NCBI RefSeq assembly: GCF_017355185.1
Contig: NZ_JADILJ010000021.1
Coordinates: 1-64,000 of the forward strand
DNA: 64,000 bases
DNA from: Rathayibacter sp. SD072
GTDB taxonomy: Bacteria; Actinomycetota; Actinomycetes; Actinomycetales; Microbacteriaceae
Reading direction: 5' to 3'
Positions 54,726 to 63,708 of the stretch are shown piece by piece. Position 1 is the stretch's first letter. Each line of letters starts with the position of its first letter. The notes beneath the pieces were generated by a model that saw only the letters and a list, made by a program, of their open reading frames with translations, was not told the origin of the DNA and did not search any database. A program made the translations under genes and the position numbers.

Positions 54726-55943
54726 ATGTCCAAGATCAAGGTTGAGGGAACCGTCGTCGAGCTCGACGGCGACGAGATGACGCGGATCATCTGGCAGAAG
54801 ATCAAGGACACCCTCATCCACCCGTACCTCGACGTGAACCTCGAGTACTACGACCTCGGCATGGAGCACCGCGACGCGACCGACGACCAGGTCACGATCG
54901 ACGCGGCGCACGCCATCCAGAAGCACGGCGTCGGCGTCAAGTGCGCGACCATCACGCCCGACGAGGCGCGGGTCGAGGAGTTCGGCCTGAAGAAGATGTG
55001 GAAGTCGCCCAACGGCACCATCCGCAACATCCTCGGCGGCGTCATCTTCCGCGAGCCGATCATCATCTCGAACATCCCGCGCCTGGTGCCGGGCTGGAAC
55101 AAGCCGATCATCATCGGCCGCCACGCGTTCGGCGACCAGTACCGCGCCACCGACTTCGTCTTCAAGGGCAAGGGCACGCTCACCGTCGAGTTCACCCCCG
55201 AGGACGGCTCCGAGCCGATGAAGTTCGAGGTCTACAAGGCGCCCGACGACGGCATCGCCCAGGTCCAGTACAACCAGGACGCCTCGATCCGCGACTTCGC
55301 GCGCTCGTCGCTCAACTACGGTCTGACCCGCAACTACCCGGTCTACCTCTCGACGAAGAACACGATCCTGAAGGCCTACGACGGCCGCTTCAAGGACATC
55401 TTCGAGGAGATCTTCCAGACCGAGTTCAAGGAGCGCTTCGACGCCGCGGGCCTCACCTACGAGCACCGCCTCATCGACGACATGGTCGCCTCGGCCATGA
55501 AGTGGGAGGGCGGCTACGTCTGGGCCTGCAAGAACTACGACGGCGACGTGCAGTCCGACACCGTGGCGCAGGGCTTCGGCTCGCTCGGCCTCATGACCTC
55601 GGTCCTCTCGACTCCCGACGGCTCCGTCGTCGAGGCCGAGGCGGCTCACGGCACGGTGACGCGCCACTACCGCCAGCACCAGGCGGGCAAGCCCACCTCG
55701 ACGAACCCGATCGCCTCGATCTACGCCTGGACGCGCGGACTCGCGCACCGCGGCAAGCTCGACGGCAACCAGGAGCTCATCGACTTCTCGCTCGCGCTCG
55801 AGGACGTCGTCATCAAGACGGTCGAGTCCGGCAAGATGACCAAGGACCTCGCGCTGCTCGTCGGCCCCGACCAGGGCTGGCAGACGACCGAGGAGTTCCT
55901 CGCGACGCTCGACGAGAACCTCAAGGCGCGCATGTCGGCCTAG
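54726..55943 (+). CDS. icd: NADP-dependent isocitrate dehydrogenase
   Basis: 405 residues of the dimeric, eukaryote-like type ([60 protein letters not shown]). Oxidises isocitrate to 2-oxoglutarate in the TCA cycle. Actinobacteria have either this or a monomeric form. SD GGGAGAGCA before ATG. Transcribed alone from the promoter at 54642. Confidence 0.97.
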   Translation: MSKIKVEGTVVELDGDEMTRIIWQKIKDTLIHPYLDVNLEYYDLGMEHRDATDDQVTIDAAHAIQKHGVGVKCATITPDEARVEEFGLKKMWKSPNGTIRNILGGVIFREPIIISNIPRLVPGWNKPIIIGRHAFGDQYRATDFVFKGKGTLTVEFTPEDGSEPMKFEVYKAPDDGIAQVQYNQDASIRDFARSSLNYGLTRNYPVYLSTKNTILKAYDGRFKDIFEEIFQTEFKERFDAAGLTYEHRLIDDMVASAMKWEGGYVWACKNYDGDVQSDTVAQGFGSLGLMTSVLSTPDGSVVEAEAAHGTVTRHYRQHQAGKPTSTNPIASIYAWTRGLAHRGKLDGNQELIDFSLALEDVVIKTVESGKMTKDLALLVGPDQGWQTTEEFLATLDENLKARMSA

Positions 55944-55961
55944 CCGACCTCCGGCTCGCAG

Positions 55962-56010
55962 AACACGCTCCGGCCCGCAGGATCCTCGGATCCTGCGAGC
56001 CGGACGTGTT
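55962..56010 (+). terminator. Terminator of icd, followed by short direct repeats
   Basis: The core CGCAGGATCC-TC-GGATCCTGCG is perfect, and AACACG / CGTGTT extends the stem outside. From 56001 to about 56062 the segment GGACGTGTTCCCGCG recurs three times with changes, about every 20 bases. Confidence 0.8.
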
Positions 56011-56090
56011 TCCGCGAGCTGGGACGTGTTCCCGCGGGCCGGACGTTCTCCCGCGGGCCGGACGCGCGTCGACCGGCGCGTCCGCGGCGC

Positions 56091-57047
56091 TCAGAGGACG
56101 CGGGCCAGCTGGTCCAGCGCCGCCGACGCGTCCGGGCCCGACGGCATGAGCACGACGCTCGCGGCGCCGGCCGAGTGCAGCTCGGCGATCCGCGCGCGGG
56201 CCGACGACGCGGTCCCCACGACCGCCAGCTGGTCCACCCACTCGTCCGGCAGATCGCGGACGAAGGCCGCCCGATCGACGCTCCCCTCCCGCAGCGCGCG
56301 GAACTCCGGAGCGAACGGCAGGGGGTCGATGTGCGGCGCCCAGTCCGGTTCGCCGATCCACTCGAGTCCGGGGCGCACGAGGTCGCGAGCGGCCGAGGCG
56401 TCGTCGTCGACGGCCGCCACGTTGTACGCGACGACGCGGCCGGACGTGCCCAGGTGCTCGCGGGCCGCGGCGAGGTACTCCGGAGTGACGGGCTCGGCCA
56501 GCACGGCGCCGTCGGCGATGCGGCCGGCCAGCTCGAGCGAGCGGGGACCGCGGACTCCGGCGAGCAGCGGCGGCACGACGGCGGGCGGCGTCTCGAGGCG
56601 GAGCGAGTCGACGGCGACGTAGCGTCCGTCGCGCGCCGTCTCGGCTCCCGAGAGCAGCGAGCGCACGGCGTCGAAGTGCTCCTCCAACAGGGTCAGGGGG
56701 CTCGCCGGCCAGATGCGCAGTCCGCGCATCCAGTGCGGCATTCCGTGCCCGATGCCGGCGTGCACGCGGCCGGGGAACAGCTCGGCGAGCGTGCCGAGCT
56801 CCATCGCGGTGAACGCGGCGGTGCGGGCGGCGGCGGGCAGGATCCCGATGCCCACGACGATCCGCTCGGTGGCAGCGAGGACGGCCGCGGCCTGGGCGAT
56901 GCCGCCCCGGAAGCCGAGGTCCTCGACGACCCAGAGCTCGTCGAAGCCCGCGGCCTCCGCGCGGCGGGCGTAGGGGAGGACCTCGGAGGCGGGGAGATCG
57001 CGGGGGAGCAGGATTCCGACGGCGGCGTCGGGCGATGAAGCGCGCAT
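56091..57047 (-). CDS. LLM class F420/FMN-dependent oxidoreductase
   Basis: 318 residues, luciferase-like barrel (VGILLPRDLPASEVLPYARRAEAAGFDELWVVEDLGFRGG is the N-terminal strand-helix region; FPGRVHAGIGHG follows). Fits the F420-dependent branch common in Actinobacteria, substrate unknown. -10 TACGCT (57059-57054) ends six bases before ATG. Confidence 0.88.
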   Translation of the reverse strand: MRASSPDAAVGILLPRDLPASEVLPYARRAEAAGFDELWVVEDLGFRGGIAQAAAVLAATERIVVGIGILPAAARTAAFTAMELGTLAELFPGRVHAGIGHGMPHWMRGLRIWPASPLTLLEEHFDAVRSLLSGAETARDGRYVAVDSLRLETPPAVVPPLLAGVRGPRSLELAGRIADGAVLAEPVTPEYLAAAREHLGTSGRVVAYNVAAVDDDASAARDLVRPGLEWIGEPDWAPHIDPLPFAPEFRALREGSVDRAAFVRDLPDEWVDQLAVVGTASSARARIAELHSAGAASVVLMPSGPDASAALDQLARVL

Positions 57048-57122
57048 CCATTCAGCGTAGGGCTGCGCCGCCGACAGGACGGCGGGGCGGCCGCTCGCGC
57101 AGCCGCCCCGCCGGAGACCGAT

Positions 57123-57563
57123 CTACTCGGCGTGCGCCTCGCTCAGCTGCACCTGCTCGGGGCCCGATGCCGAGACGACCTCGATCTTCCGGGAGCGCGC
57201 CTTCTCGGAGACGGGGATCGTGACCGAGAGCACTCCGTTGTCGTACGACGCGGAGATGCGCTCGGTGTCGACTCCCTGGCCCAGGCTCAGCTGGCGGACG
57301 AAGGTCGCCGACTGGCGCTCACGGGTGATCCAGGTGACCCCCTCGCCGCCGGCGACGGTGCGCTGCGCGCGGATCGTGAGCAGCTGACCGTCCACGTCGA
57401 CGTCGACCGAGCCGGGGTCGATGCCCGGGAGGTCGGCGGTCAGGACGTAGTGGTCGCCGTCGCGGTAGAGGTCGATCGGCATGCGGCGGGGGCCCTGGCC
57501 CGAGCCGAAGAGGGCGGAGGCGAAGCGGTCGAGCTCGCGGACGGGGTCGTAGGTGACGGCCAT
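57123..57563 (-). CDS. Hsp20 / alpha-crystallin small heat shock protein
   Basis: 146 residues from ATG 57563. Alpha-crystallin domain from about residue 30 (PIDLYRDGDHYVLTADLPGIDPGSVDVDVDG is its start) to ASYDNGVLSVTIPVSEKARSRKIEV, which contains the conserved A-x-x-x-n-GVL motif. Binds unfolding proteins without ATP. GGAGTG precedes ATG; the open frame further upstream runs through the regulatory region. Upstream lie a HAIR and a CIRCE element, so both HspR and HrcA should control it. Confidence 0.95.
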   Translation of the reverse strand: MAVTYDPVRELDRFASALFGSGQGPRRMPIDLYRDGDHYVLTADLPGIDPGSVDVDVDGQLLTIRAQRTVAGGEGVTWITRERQSATFVRQLSLGQGVDTERISASYDNGVLSVTIPVSEKARSRKIEVVSASGPEQVQLSEAHAE

Positions 57564-57603
57564 GGGAATCACTCCATTCGGTCTGGCAACGGATGAATCT
57601 CGA

Positions 57604-57661
57604 GTTGAGCCCACTCGACTCAACTACGAGGAATTTAGCACTCGGGCAGAGAGAGTGCCAA
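57604..57661 (-). promoter_or_regulatory. HAIR and CIRCE operators at the hsp20 promoter
   Basis: CIRCE: TTAGCACTC (57635-57643), nine bases, GAGTGCCAA (57653-57661), nearly perfect. HAIR-like site: GTTGAGC (57604-57610), seven bases, ACTCAAC (57618-57624), close to the HspR consensus CTTGAGT-N7-ACTCAAG. On the minus strand a promoter TTGGCA (57661-57656), 18 bases, TAAATT (57637-57632) lies within CIRCE, and HAIR follows immediately downstream. Confidence 0.88.
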
Positions 57662-57786
57662 GAAGGGAAGTAACCCTTTCAGGGACTTCGTTACGTGTTC
57701 GTAACAGAGCCGGGCAATCGAGTTCGTAGGGTCGATCCAGTGCGGGAACCGATCCGGTTCCCAGCGAACGTGAGTAAGGACATCGA

Positions 57787-60700
57787 TTGCCGATCCACCC
57801 CTCCCACCGTCCACCTGTCCGGCGCGCAGAGAGGCGGATCCTCGCGGGTCTCGCGGCTCTGGGCGTCGCCGCCTCCGCCGCGTTCGCCGCCACGGGCGCG
57901 AGCGCCGCTCCCGCGATCGGGAGCGCCTCCCTCGTCGGCGGCCTCTCGTCGCTGCAGAGCTTCGACGACGGCGACTACGTCGTCACCCTCGTCGAGCCGT
58001 CCGCCGCGACGTACAAGGGCACCGACGCCCGCTTCGCTCGCACCGCCCCCGACGCAGGAGCGCAGCTGCAGGCGCGCTCCGCGCCGGTCGAGGACTACGC
58101 CGACCACCTCGAGAAGCGCCAGGACGACGTGGCGGCCGCTGTCGACGCCGAGATCGGCTACCACTACACGGTCGCGCTCAACGGCTTCTCCGCGACTCTC
58201 ACCGGCGCTCAGGCGAGCCGGCTCGCCGATCGCAAGGACGTCGCGCAGGTCAGGGAGGTCGAGGATCTGACCCTCGACCGCGCTCCCGGAGCCGTGCGGA
58301 CCGCGCCGCTCGCCCAGGCGCCGACGGACGGCATCCCCGTTCCCGACACCGGCCAGCAGCGCTCCACCGACTTCCTCGGCCTCGAGGGCGCGAACGGCGT
58401 CTGGAACGCCGTCGGCGGCGTCGAGAAGGCCGGCGAGGGCATCGTCGTCGGCGTCATCGACTCCGGCATCGCGCCCGAGAACCCCTCGTTCGCCGGCGCA
58501 CCGCTCGCGACGAGCCCCGGAGCCGCCCCGTACACCGACGGCGAGACCGTCACCTACCGCAAGTCCGACGGCGGAGACTTCGTCGGCGCCTGCGAGAACG
58601 GCGCCGACGCCTCCCAGCAGTGGGACGGCGACGAGTGCAGCCAGAAGCTGATCGGCGCGCGCTGGTTCCTCGGCGCGTCCGAGAGCGTCGGCTCGGCCGA
58701 CAACCCCGAGTTCCTCTCGCCGCGCGACGCCGACGGCCACGGCTCGCACACAGCGAGCACCGCCGCCGGCAACGCCGACGTCGAGGCGAGCGTCGACGGC
58801 TACGACTACGGCACGATCTCGGGCGTCGCCCCGGCGGCGAAGGTCGCGGCCTACAAGGTCTGCTGGAACGGCGACGTCGAGGGCACGGACGACGACGACT
58901 TCTGCTCCGGCACCGGGATCCTCGGCGCCATCGACGCGGCCGTGAAGGACGGCGTCGACGTGATCAACTTCTCGATCGGCGGCGGCTCCGCGACCTCCAC
59001 GCTGACGCTCTACGACGAGGCGTTCCTGAACGCCGCGGCCGCGGGCGTCTTCGTGGCGGCCTCCGCGGGCAACTCCGGCCCCGGCGACTCGACCCTCGAC
59101 CACGCGTCGCCGTGGTACACGACGGTCGCGGCGTCCTCCATCCCGACCTACACCGCGACCGCGACGCTCGGCGACGGGCAGGCGTTCGTCGGAGGATCGA
59201 TCTCGGTCCACGACGACGTCGCCGGACCGCTCGTGAACAGCGCCGACGTCGCGCTCCCCGGCTCCGAGACGCCGACCGTCTGCGCCCCGGGCACGCTCGA
59301 CCCCGCGAAGGTCGCCGGCACCGTCGTCGCCTGCACCGCGGGCACCACCGCCCGCGTCTCCAAGTCGGCCGAGGTCGAGCGGGCCGGCGGCATCGGCATG
59401 CTGCTGCTGAACCCGTTCCCCAACGCGCTGCACGTCGACGACCACTCCGTCCCGAGCATCCAGATCGACTCGCAGGCCTACGAGGCGATCACCGACTACG
59501 CCTCGACCGACGGCGCGACCGTCGTGCTGAGCGAGGGCAACCTCACCGGCGCCGAGATCCCCGTCCCGCAGGTCGCCGGCTTCTCGTCGCGTGGTCCGGC
59601 GGAGGCCGACGGCAGTGACGTCCTCAAGCCCGACCTGACGGCGCCCGGAGTCGCGATCCTCGCCGACTCCTTCAACGCCGAGGGCGAGGACCCGGCCTTC
59701 GCGTTCGAGTCCGGCACCTCGATGTCCTCGCCGCACGTGGCGGGCCTCGCGGCGCTGATCCTCGGCGTCTCGCCGAACGCCTCTCCGTCGGCCGTCAAGT
59801 CGGCCATGATGACGACCGCCTACGACAGCGTCGACCAGGCGGGCGATCCCTCCGAGGACGTCTTCGCCCAGGGCGCGGGGCACGTCGACCCGACCCGGTT
59901 CCTCGACCCCGGACTGCTCTACGAGAGCGGACCGAGCGACTGGATCGCGTTCCTCAAGGGCGCGGGCTACGTGTTCGACCCCGACTTCGAGGTCGACGCC
60001 GTCGACCCGTCGGATCTCAACCAGGCCTCGATCGCCATCGGCTCGCTCGCCGGGACCCAGACGGTGACCCGCACGGTCACGTCGACCGGCCCGGGTGAGT
60101 ACACCGCCTCGATCGACGTGCCCGGGATCGACGCCGTCGTCTCGCCCTCGACCCTGTCCTTCGGGGCGGCGGGGGAGACGGCGGAGTACACCGTGAGCTT
60201 CACGACCGAGGACGCCGAGCTCGGGCAGTTCGCGACCGGCTACCTGACCTGGACCAGCGCCGAGCACGAGGTGCGCAGCCCGGTCGCGGTGCGACCGGTG
60301 CTGCTCGACGCCCCGTACGAGGTGTCGGGATCCGGCTCGACCGGCTCGACCACCGCCACGATCACGCCCGGCATCGACGGCGCGCTCCCGCTCTCGCCGA
60401 GCGGTCTCGCGCGCGGTGTGCTGGCCGAGGACGCGACGGCGGCGGACGGCCACTCGGGCACGCTGCCCGCCGGCACGACCCTCGAGACGACCGTGGAGGT
60501 CCCCGAGGGCGCGACCTTCGCCCGCTTCGACCTCGACTCGATCGACGAGACGGCCGACCTCGACCTCTACGTCGATCTCCTCGACGCCGCGGGCGAGCCG
60601 GTCTCGGAGGCGGTCTCGGCCACCGGCTCGGCGGACGAGCGCGTCGACCTCGACTCGCCGGAGGCCGGCACCTACCGGGTGACCGCGGACATCTACGCGG

Positions 60701-61284
60701 TCGGGAGCGACGACACCGTCACCTTCGATCTGCGCAGCTTCGTCGTCACCGCGGAGGGCGGCGAGGGATCGCTGACCACCGAGCCCGAGACGGTGGACGC
60801 CGTGCTCGGCGAGCCCGTCGACTACGCGATCTCGTGGTCCGACCTCGCGGGGCCGGCCGAGTACCTCGGCCGTATCGCCTACGCGGACTCGGGTCTCGCG
60901 ACGCTCGTGAGCGTCAGCGTGACCGAGGACGTCACCCCCGGGCCGCAGCCGACCGCGACTCCGGAGCCGACCGCGACTCCGGAGCCCACTGCGACTCCTG
61001 AGCCGACTGCGACTCCTGAGCCGACCGTGAGTCCTGAGCCGACCGTGAGTCCTGAGCCGACTGCGACTCCGACCGCTGGGCCGACCGCCGGGCCCGCGCC
61101 CACCTCCTCGCCGACCGCCGGACCGGGCCTGCCCGGCACCGGAGGTCCCGGGAGCCTGCCCCACACGGGCTTCGAGGCCGGTCTCCTCGGAGCCGCCGCG
61201 CTGGCCCTGATCGGCGCAGGAGCGGTCATCACCGGAGTCCGACGCCGCGCACTCGCGCAGCGTGAGGGCGCCGCAGCGGAGTAG
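57787..61284 (+). CDS. Cell-wall-anchored subtilisin-like serine protease (S8) with PA domain
   Basis: 1165 residues. Signal peptide (to about 41), I9-type propeptide (about 60-165), S8 catalytic domain with Asp225 (GVIDSG), His318 (DGHGSHT), oxyanion Asn429 (SAGNSGP) and Ser645 (GTSMSSPH). A PA insertion lies at about 455-590, then Fn3-like beta domains, a PTATPEP repeat linker (about 1055-1100) and a sortase signal: LPHTG at 1124-1128, hydrophobic segment, Arg-rich tail. The plan resembles plant-type and Clavibacter subtilases. TTG start with AAGGA six bases upstream; -10 TAGGGT near 57727. Confidence 0.94.
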   Translation: MPIHPSHRPPVRRAERRILAGLAALGVAASAAFAATGASAAPAIGSASLVGGLSSLQSFDDGDYVVTLVEPSAATYKGTDARFARTAPDAGAQLQARSAPVEDYADHLEKRQDDVAAAVDAEIGYHYTVALNGFSATLTGAQASRLADRKDVAQVREVEDLTLDRAPGAVRTAPLAQAPTDGIPVPDTGQQRSTDFLGLEGANGVWNAVGGVEKAGEGIVVGVIDSGIAPENPSFAGAPLATSPGAAPYTDGETVTYRKSDGGDFVGACENGADASQQWDGDECSQKLIGARWFLGASESVGSADNPEFLSPRDADGHGSHTASTAAGNADVEASVDGYDYGTISGVAPAAKVAAYKVCWNGDVEGTDDDDFCSGTGILGAIDAAVKDGVDVINFSIGGGSATSTLTLYDEAFLNAAAAGVFVAASAGNSGPGDSTLDHASPWYTTVAASSIPTYTATATLGDGQAFVGGSISVHDDVAGPLVNSADVALPGSETPTVCAPGTLDPAKVAGTVVACTAGTTARVSKSAEVERAGGIGMLLLNPFPNALHVDDHSVPSIQIDSQAYEAITDYASTDGATVVLSEGNLTGAEIPVPQVAGFSSRGPAEADGSDVLKPDLTAPGVAILADSFNAEGEDPAFAFESGTSMSSPHVAGLAALILGVSPNASPSAVKSAMMTTAYDSVDQAGDPSEDVFAQGAGHVDPTRFLDPGLLYESGPSDWIAFLKGAGYVFDPDFEVDAVDPSDLNQASIAIGSLAGTQTVTRTVTSTGPGEYTASIDVPGIDAVVSPSTLSFGAAGETAEYTVSFTTEDAELGQFATGYLTWTSAEHEVRSPVAVRPVLLDAPYEVSGSGSTGSTTATITPGIDGALPLSPSGLARGVLAEDATAADGHSGTLPAGTTLETTVEVPEGATFARFDLDSIDETADLDLYVDLLDAAGEPVSEAVSATGSADERVDLDSPEAGTYRVTADIYAVGSDDTVTFDLRSFVVTAEGGEGSLTTEPETVDAVLGEPVDYAISWSDLAGPAEYLGRIAYADSGLATLVSVSVTEDVTPGPQPTATPEPTATPEPTATPEPTATPEPTVSPEPTVSPEPTATPTAGPTAGPAPTSSPTAGPGLPGTGGPGSLPHTGFEAGLLGAAALALIGAGAVITGVRRRALAQREGAAAE

Positions 61285-61298
61285 AACCGCTCGACGCG

Positions 61299-61340
61299 AC
61301 GGCCGTCCTGCTCGCCCCCTCGGGGCTGCGGGGCGGCCGT
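61299..61340 (+). terminator. Terminator of the subtilase gene
   Basis: ACGGCCGTCC (61299-61308) pairs with GGGCGGCCGT (61331-61340), with an inner GCCCC/GGGGC stem. Confidence 0.75.
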
Positions 61341-61374
61341 TCGCCGTCCGTGCCCGCGCGGTGGGGGAGGAGTG

Positions 61375-61743
61375 CTACGAGATCGAGCGGCGTCCGGCGA
61401 TGACGCCCGAGACGATGGCGATCACGCCGAACACGATCGCGACGATCGGCTGCCCGAGGTCGAGCCATGCGAGCGCCGCGGCGCCCATGACGAGCAGCTC
61501 GATGAGCGAGCGGCCGTAGACGTCGATCGCCAGGACGGCCCGGGGCGAGAGGAAGAGCGCCCAGACGAGGGCGGCGAGGACCGGAGCGCCGATGCCGACG
61601 ACGATGCTCCACGGCATCTCGAAGCTGCTGAAGCCCCAGATGCCGAAGGTCACCAGGGCGACGAGCTCGAGGAGGAATCGGACGACGGCGTTCGGGCCGA
61701 TCCGGGGGTCGCGGTCCGCGGTGGTCGCCTCTGCTGGATTCAC
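61375..61743 (-). CDS. YrdB family membrane protein (DUF2568)
   Basis: 122 residues from GTG 61743, three or four membrane segments. VVRFLLELVALVTFGIWGF and LSPRAVLAIDVYGRSLIELLVMGAAALAW are typical of DUF2568/YrdB. Function unknown. An ATG at 61752 is the alternative start, but it lies inside TAGCAT (61756-61751), a -10 box that ends seven bases before the GTG and fits the leaderless pattern. It diverges from the next gene. Confidence 0.82.
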   Translation of the reverse strand: MNPAEATTADRDPRIGPNAVVRFLLELVALVTFGIWGFSSFEMPWSIVVGIGAPVLAALVWALFLSPRAVLAIDVYGRSLIELLVMGAAALAWLDLGQPIVAIVFGVIAIVSGVIAGRRSIS

Positions 61744-61798
61744 GCCGACCATGCTAACCGTCCTCTCCGACCGTGCTCCGAGCATCACTTGCCATGAG

Positions 61799-61821
61799 GG
61801 AAAGTCTCTGTAAGACTTTCC
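61799..61821 (+). promoter_or_regulatory. Palindromic operator over a -10 box
   Basis: Perfect 9-bp arms GGAAAGTCT and AGACTTTCC around CTGTA. It contains the probable -10 TAAGAC (61811-61816), which lies eight bases before the next ATG. The ArsR-like regulator of the same operon is the likely ligand, giving autorepression. Confidence 0.75.
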
Positions 61822-61824
61822 ACT

Positions 61825-62250
61825 ATGGAAAACGACGACATCCTCCGCGAGCTCGACTCCGATCGCGCAGCACTCGCGGCGCGGGTCCGCACCCCGTGGT
61901 GGCTCTCCACGGGCTTCGGCCTCGTCGCCGCGCTCGTCGTGGTGCGTCCCGCCGCCGGGGAGAGCGGGTCCGGGGGGATCCTGCCCGCGCTGGCCCTCGG
62001 TCTGGTGCTGCTCTGGGCCTACCGCCGGGCGACCGGCGTGAAGCTCGGCCGCCTCGGGGCGATGCCGTGGGTCGTGTCGGCGGTGGCGCTCGTCCTGGTG
62101 CTCGGGCTCTTCAGCACGGCCCTCGGCCTCGCTTCCTTCGATCTCCACGGCTGGGTGGCCCTGCCGACCGCGGCGGCGTTCGCGGTCGGAGTGGGCGCGA
62201 CCTGCGCCTTCACCGCCGCCGCCCGGGAGCGGATGCGCCGTGTCCGCTGA
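61825..62250 (+). CDS. Four-helix membrane protein linked to an ArsR-like regulator
   Basis: 141 residues: a charged N-terminus (ENDDILRELDSDRAALAARV), then four membrane segments and an RERMRRVR tail. No family name is certain; proteins of this form are often paired with winged-helix regulators in Actinobacteria. It overlaps the regulator gene by 11 bases. Role unknown, perhaps a sensor or a target of the regulator. Confidence 0.78.
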   Translation: MENDDILRELDSDRAALAARVRTPWWLSTGFGLVAALVVVRPAAGESGSGGILPALALGLVLLWAYRRATGVKLGRLGAMPWVVSAVALVLVLGLFSTALGLASFDLHGWVALPTAAAFAVGVGATCAFTAAARERMRRVR

Positions 62251-62545
62251 GGCGCGGTTCGACGAGGTCATCCACGCGCCGCTGCGCCTGCGCATCTGCG
62301 GGCTGCTGCGTGCCGGCGACGGTCTCGACTTCGCCGTCCTGCGCGACACCCTCGGAGTGAGCGATGCGACGCTCTCGAAGCACCTGAAGGTGCTCGCCGA
62401 TGCGGGCTTCACGGCGACGGTCAAGAGCTCGTCGAGCGCCCGCAGCGACTCGCGCCGCATCACCTGGGTCTCGCTCACCCGTGCCGGAGCCCAGGCGTTC
62501 GACTCCCACGTGCGGGCACTGCGCGCCATCGCGCTGGGCGAGTGA
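62240..62545 (+). CDS. Winged-helix regulator, ArsR/MarR-like (HTH_34)
   Basis: 101 residues, almost only the DNA-binding domain: HAPLRLRICGLLRAG, recognition helix region SDATLSKHLKVLADAGF, wing SSSARSDSRRITWVSLT. It lacks metal-binding cysteines, so it is not a metal-sensing ArsR. ATG overlaps the membrane protein gene; the two form one operon under the palindrome at 61799-61821. Confidence 0.88.
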   Translation: MSAEARFDEVIHAPLRLRICGLLRAGDGLDFAVLRDTLGVSDATLSKHLKVLADAGFTATVKSSSSARSDSRRITWVSLTRAGAQAFDSHVRALRAIALGE

Positions 62546-62566
62546 TCGCTCCGTCCGGTCTTCCCA

Positions 62567-62589
62567 TACTCTCTCAGGGAGAGTACTCT
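62567..62589 (+). promoter_or_regulatory. PadR-type operator over a -10 box
   Basis: Perfect 7-bp arms TACTCTC (62567-62573) and GAGAGTA (62579-62585) around TCAGG. The right arm runs into TACTCT (62584-62589), a -10 box that ends seven bases before the padR ATG. A third TACTCT-like half is thus available. Autorepression by PadR is inferred. Confidence 0.75.
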
Positions 62590-62596
62590 CGCGCTC

Positions 62597-62932
62597 ATGA
62601 CCGATGCACTCCCGCCGACCTCCTTCTGGATCCTCACCGTGCTGTCGCGGGGGAGGCGCCACGGCTACGCGATCCTCGCCGAGGCCCGCGAGCTCTCGGC
62701 GGGGGAGGCGGTGCTCAAGGTCCCGACGCTCTACTCCGCTCTCGAGCGGCTGTCGGCCGACGGCCTTGTCGCGACCGACGGCGAGGAGGTGTCGGACGGA
62801 CGCCTGCGCCGGTTCTTCCGGCTGACCGGTGCCGGAGAGGCGGCGCTCGCCGCCGAGCTCTCCCGGCTGCAGGTCATGGTCGAGCAGGGTCGGGCGGCGC
62901 TCCGCGAGCGTCCGGAAGGGGTCGTCGCATGA
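62597..62932 (+). CDS. PadR family transcriptional regulator
   Basis: 111 residues. PadR winged helix: TSFWILTVLSRGRRHGYAILAEARELS, then LKVPTLYSALERLSADGLV and GRLRRFFRLTGAGEAAL, with a short C-terminal dimerisation helix. Starts at ATG behind a -10 with seven-base spacing. The stop overlaps the ATG of a membrane protein gene (ATGA), the usual partner arrangement of PadR genes. Confidence 0.93.
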   Translation: MTDALPPTSFWILTVLSRGRRHGYAILAEARELSAGEAVLKVPTLYSALERLSADGLVATDGEEVSDGRLRRFFRLTGAGEAALAAELSRLQVMVEQGRAALRERPEGVVA

Positions 62933-63708
62933 GCGCCGAGCGGCGGTACCGCCGACTCCTCCGCTGGTATCCGGAGGACTGGCGGCACGAGCACGGCGAT
63001 GTCGTGCTGGGAATGCTGCTCGACGACGCGGACGCGGAGGGGCGCGACGGTCCGGACGCGAGCGAAGCCCTCCGGCTCGTGGTCGACGGGATCGCCCACC
63101 GCGCGTGGCGCAGGGTCGACCGACGTCGGACCACCGCGACGGCGTTCGTCGTCGCGGCCGTGCTGGCGCTGCTCTACGTCGTCCTCGGCACCTGGAGCAC
63201 GGGCACCGCCTCCGTCGGCTTCCTCGGTCCGTTCTCGAACCCCACGGTCCTGGTCGCGGTGGCGCTCGCGGTCGCCGCCGGTCTCGCCCTCCTCGGACGC
63301 ACCGCCGCCGCCCGCCTGCTCGCGCTCGCCGCCGTCGCGGGGCTCGTTCTGCTCGTCGTCGTCGCCGAGCGCTCCGGGTGGATGGGCCCGGGTGCGCTCG
63401 TCCTGGCGATCCTCGCCCCGCCCGCCCTGTCCGGGGCGATCCCGCCGACGGGCGCCCGAGGTGCTGCCCGCGATGCGATCGCTGCGGTCGTCCTCGTCGC
63501 CGTGGTGCTCGGCGGAGGGATCGTCGCGAGCTGGTCCGAGCTCCTCATCGACGTCCTGGCTCCGGGCGGGGCGCTCCTGCTCGGAGCGTCGCCCTCCGAC
63601 GTCGAGCTCGCGGTGCTCGTCGTCGCCGGGCCGCTCGTGGCGCTCGCCGCACGACGGCCGATCCGTGGACGGAGGAAGCCGGCGGCGATCCGCGGAGCCG
63701 TTACTTGA
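62929..63708 (+). CDS. PadR-partner membrane protein
   Basis: 259 residues. A soluble N-terminal domain ([20 protein letters not shown], then [17 protein letters not shown]) of the kind found in proteins encoded beside PadR is followed by seven or so membrane segments and a basic tail. Function unknown; perhaps a signal or envelope-stress component under PadR. The 3' end overlaps purU, on the other strand, by eight bases. Confidence 0.82.
   Translation: MSAERRYRRLLRWYPEDWRHEHGDVVLGMLLDDADAEGRDGPDASEALRLVVDGIAHRAWRRVDRRRTTATAFVVAAVLALLYVVLGTWSTGTASVGFLGPFSNPTVLVAVALAVAAGLALLGRTAAARLLALAAVAGLVLLVVVAERSGWMGPGALVLAILAPPALSGAIPPTGARGAARDAIAAVVLVAVVLGGGIVASWSELLIDVLAPGGALLLGASPSDVELAVLVVAGPLVALAARRPIRGRRKPAAIRGAVT

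Noticed and set aside
57691-61164. Minus-strand open frame of about 1150 codons opposite the subtilase
   Set aside because: Composition (Arg, Gly, Val, Asp repeats) is that of an antisense frame with strong third-position GC; the sense frame has the full S8 domain set and an LPHTG signal.
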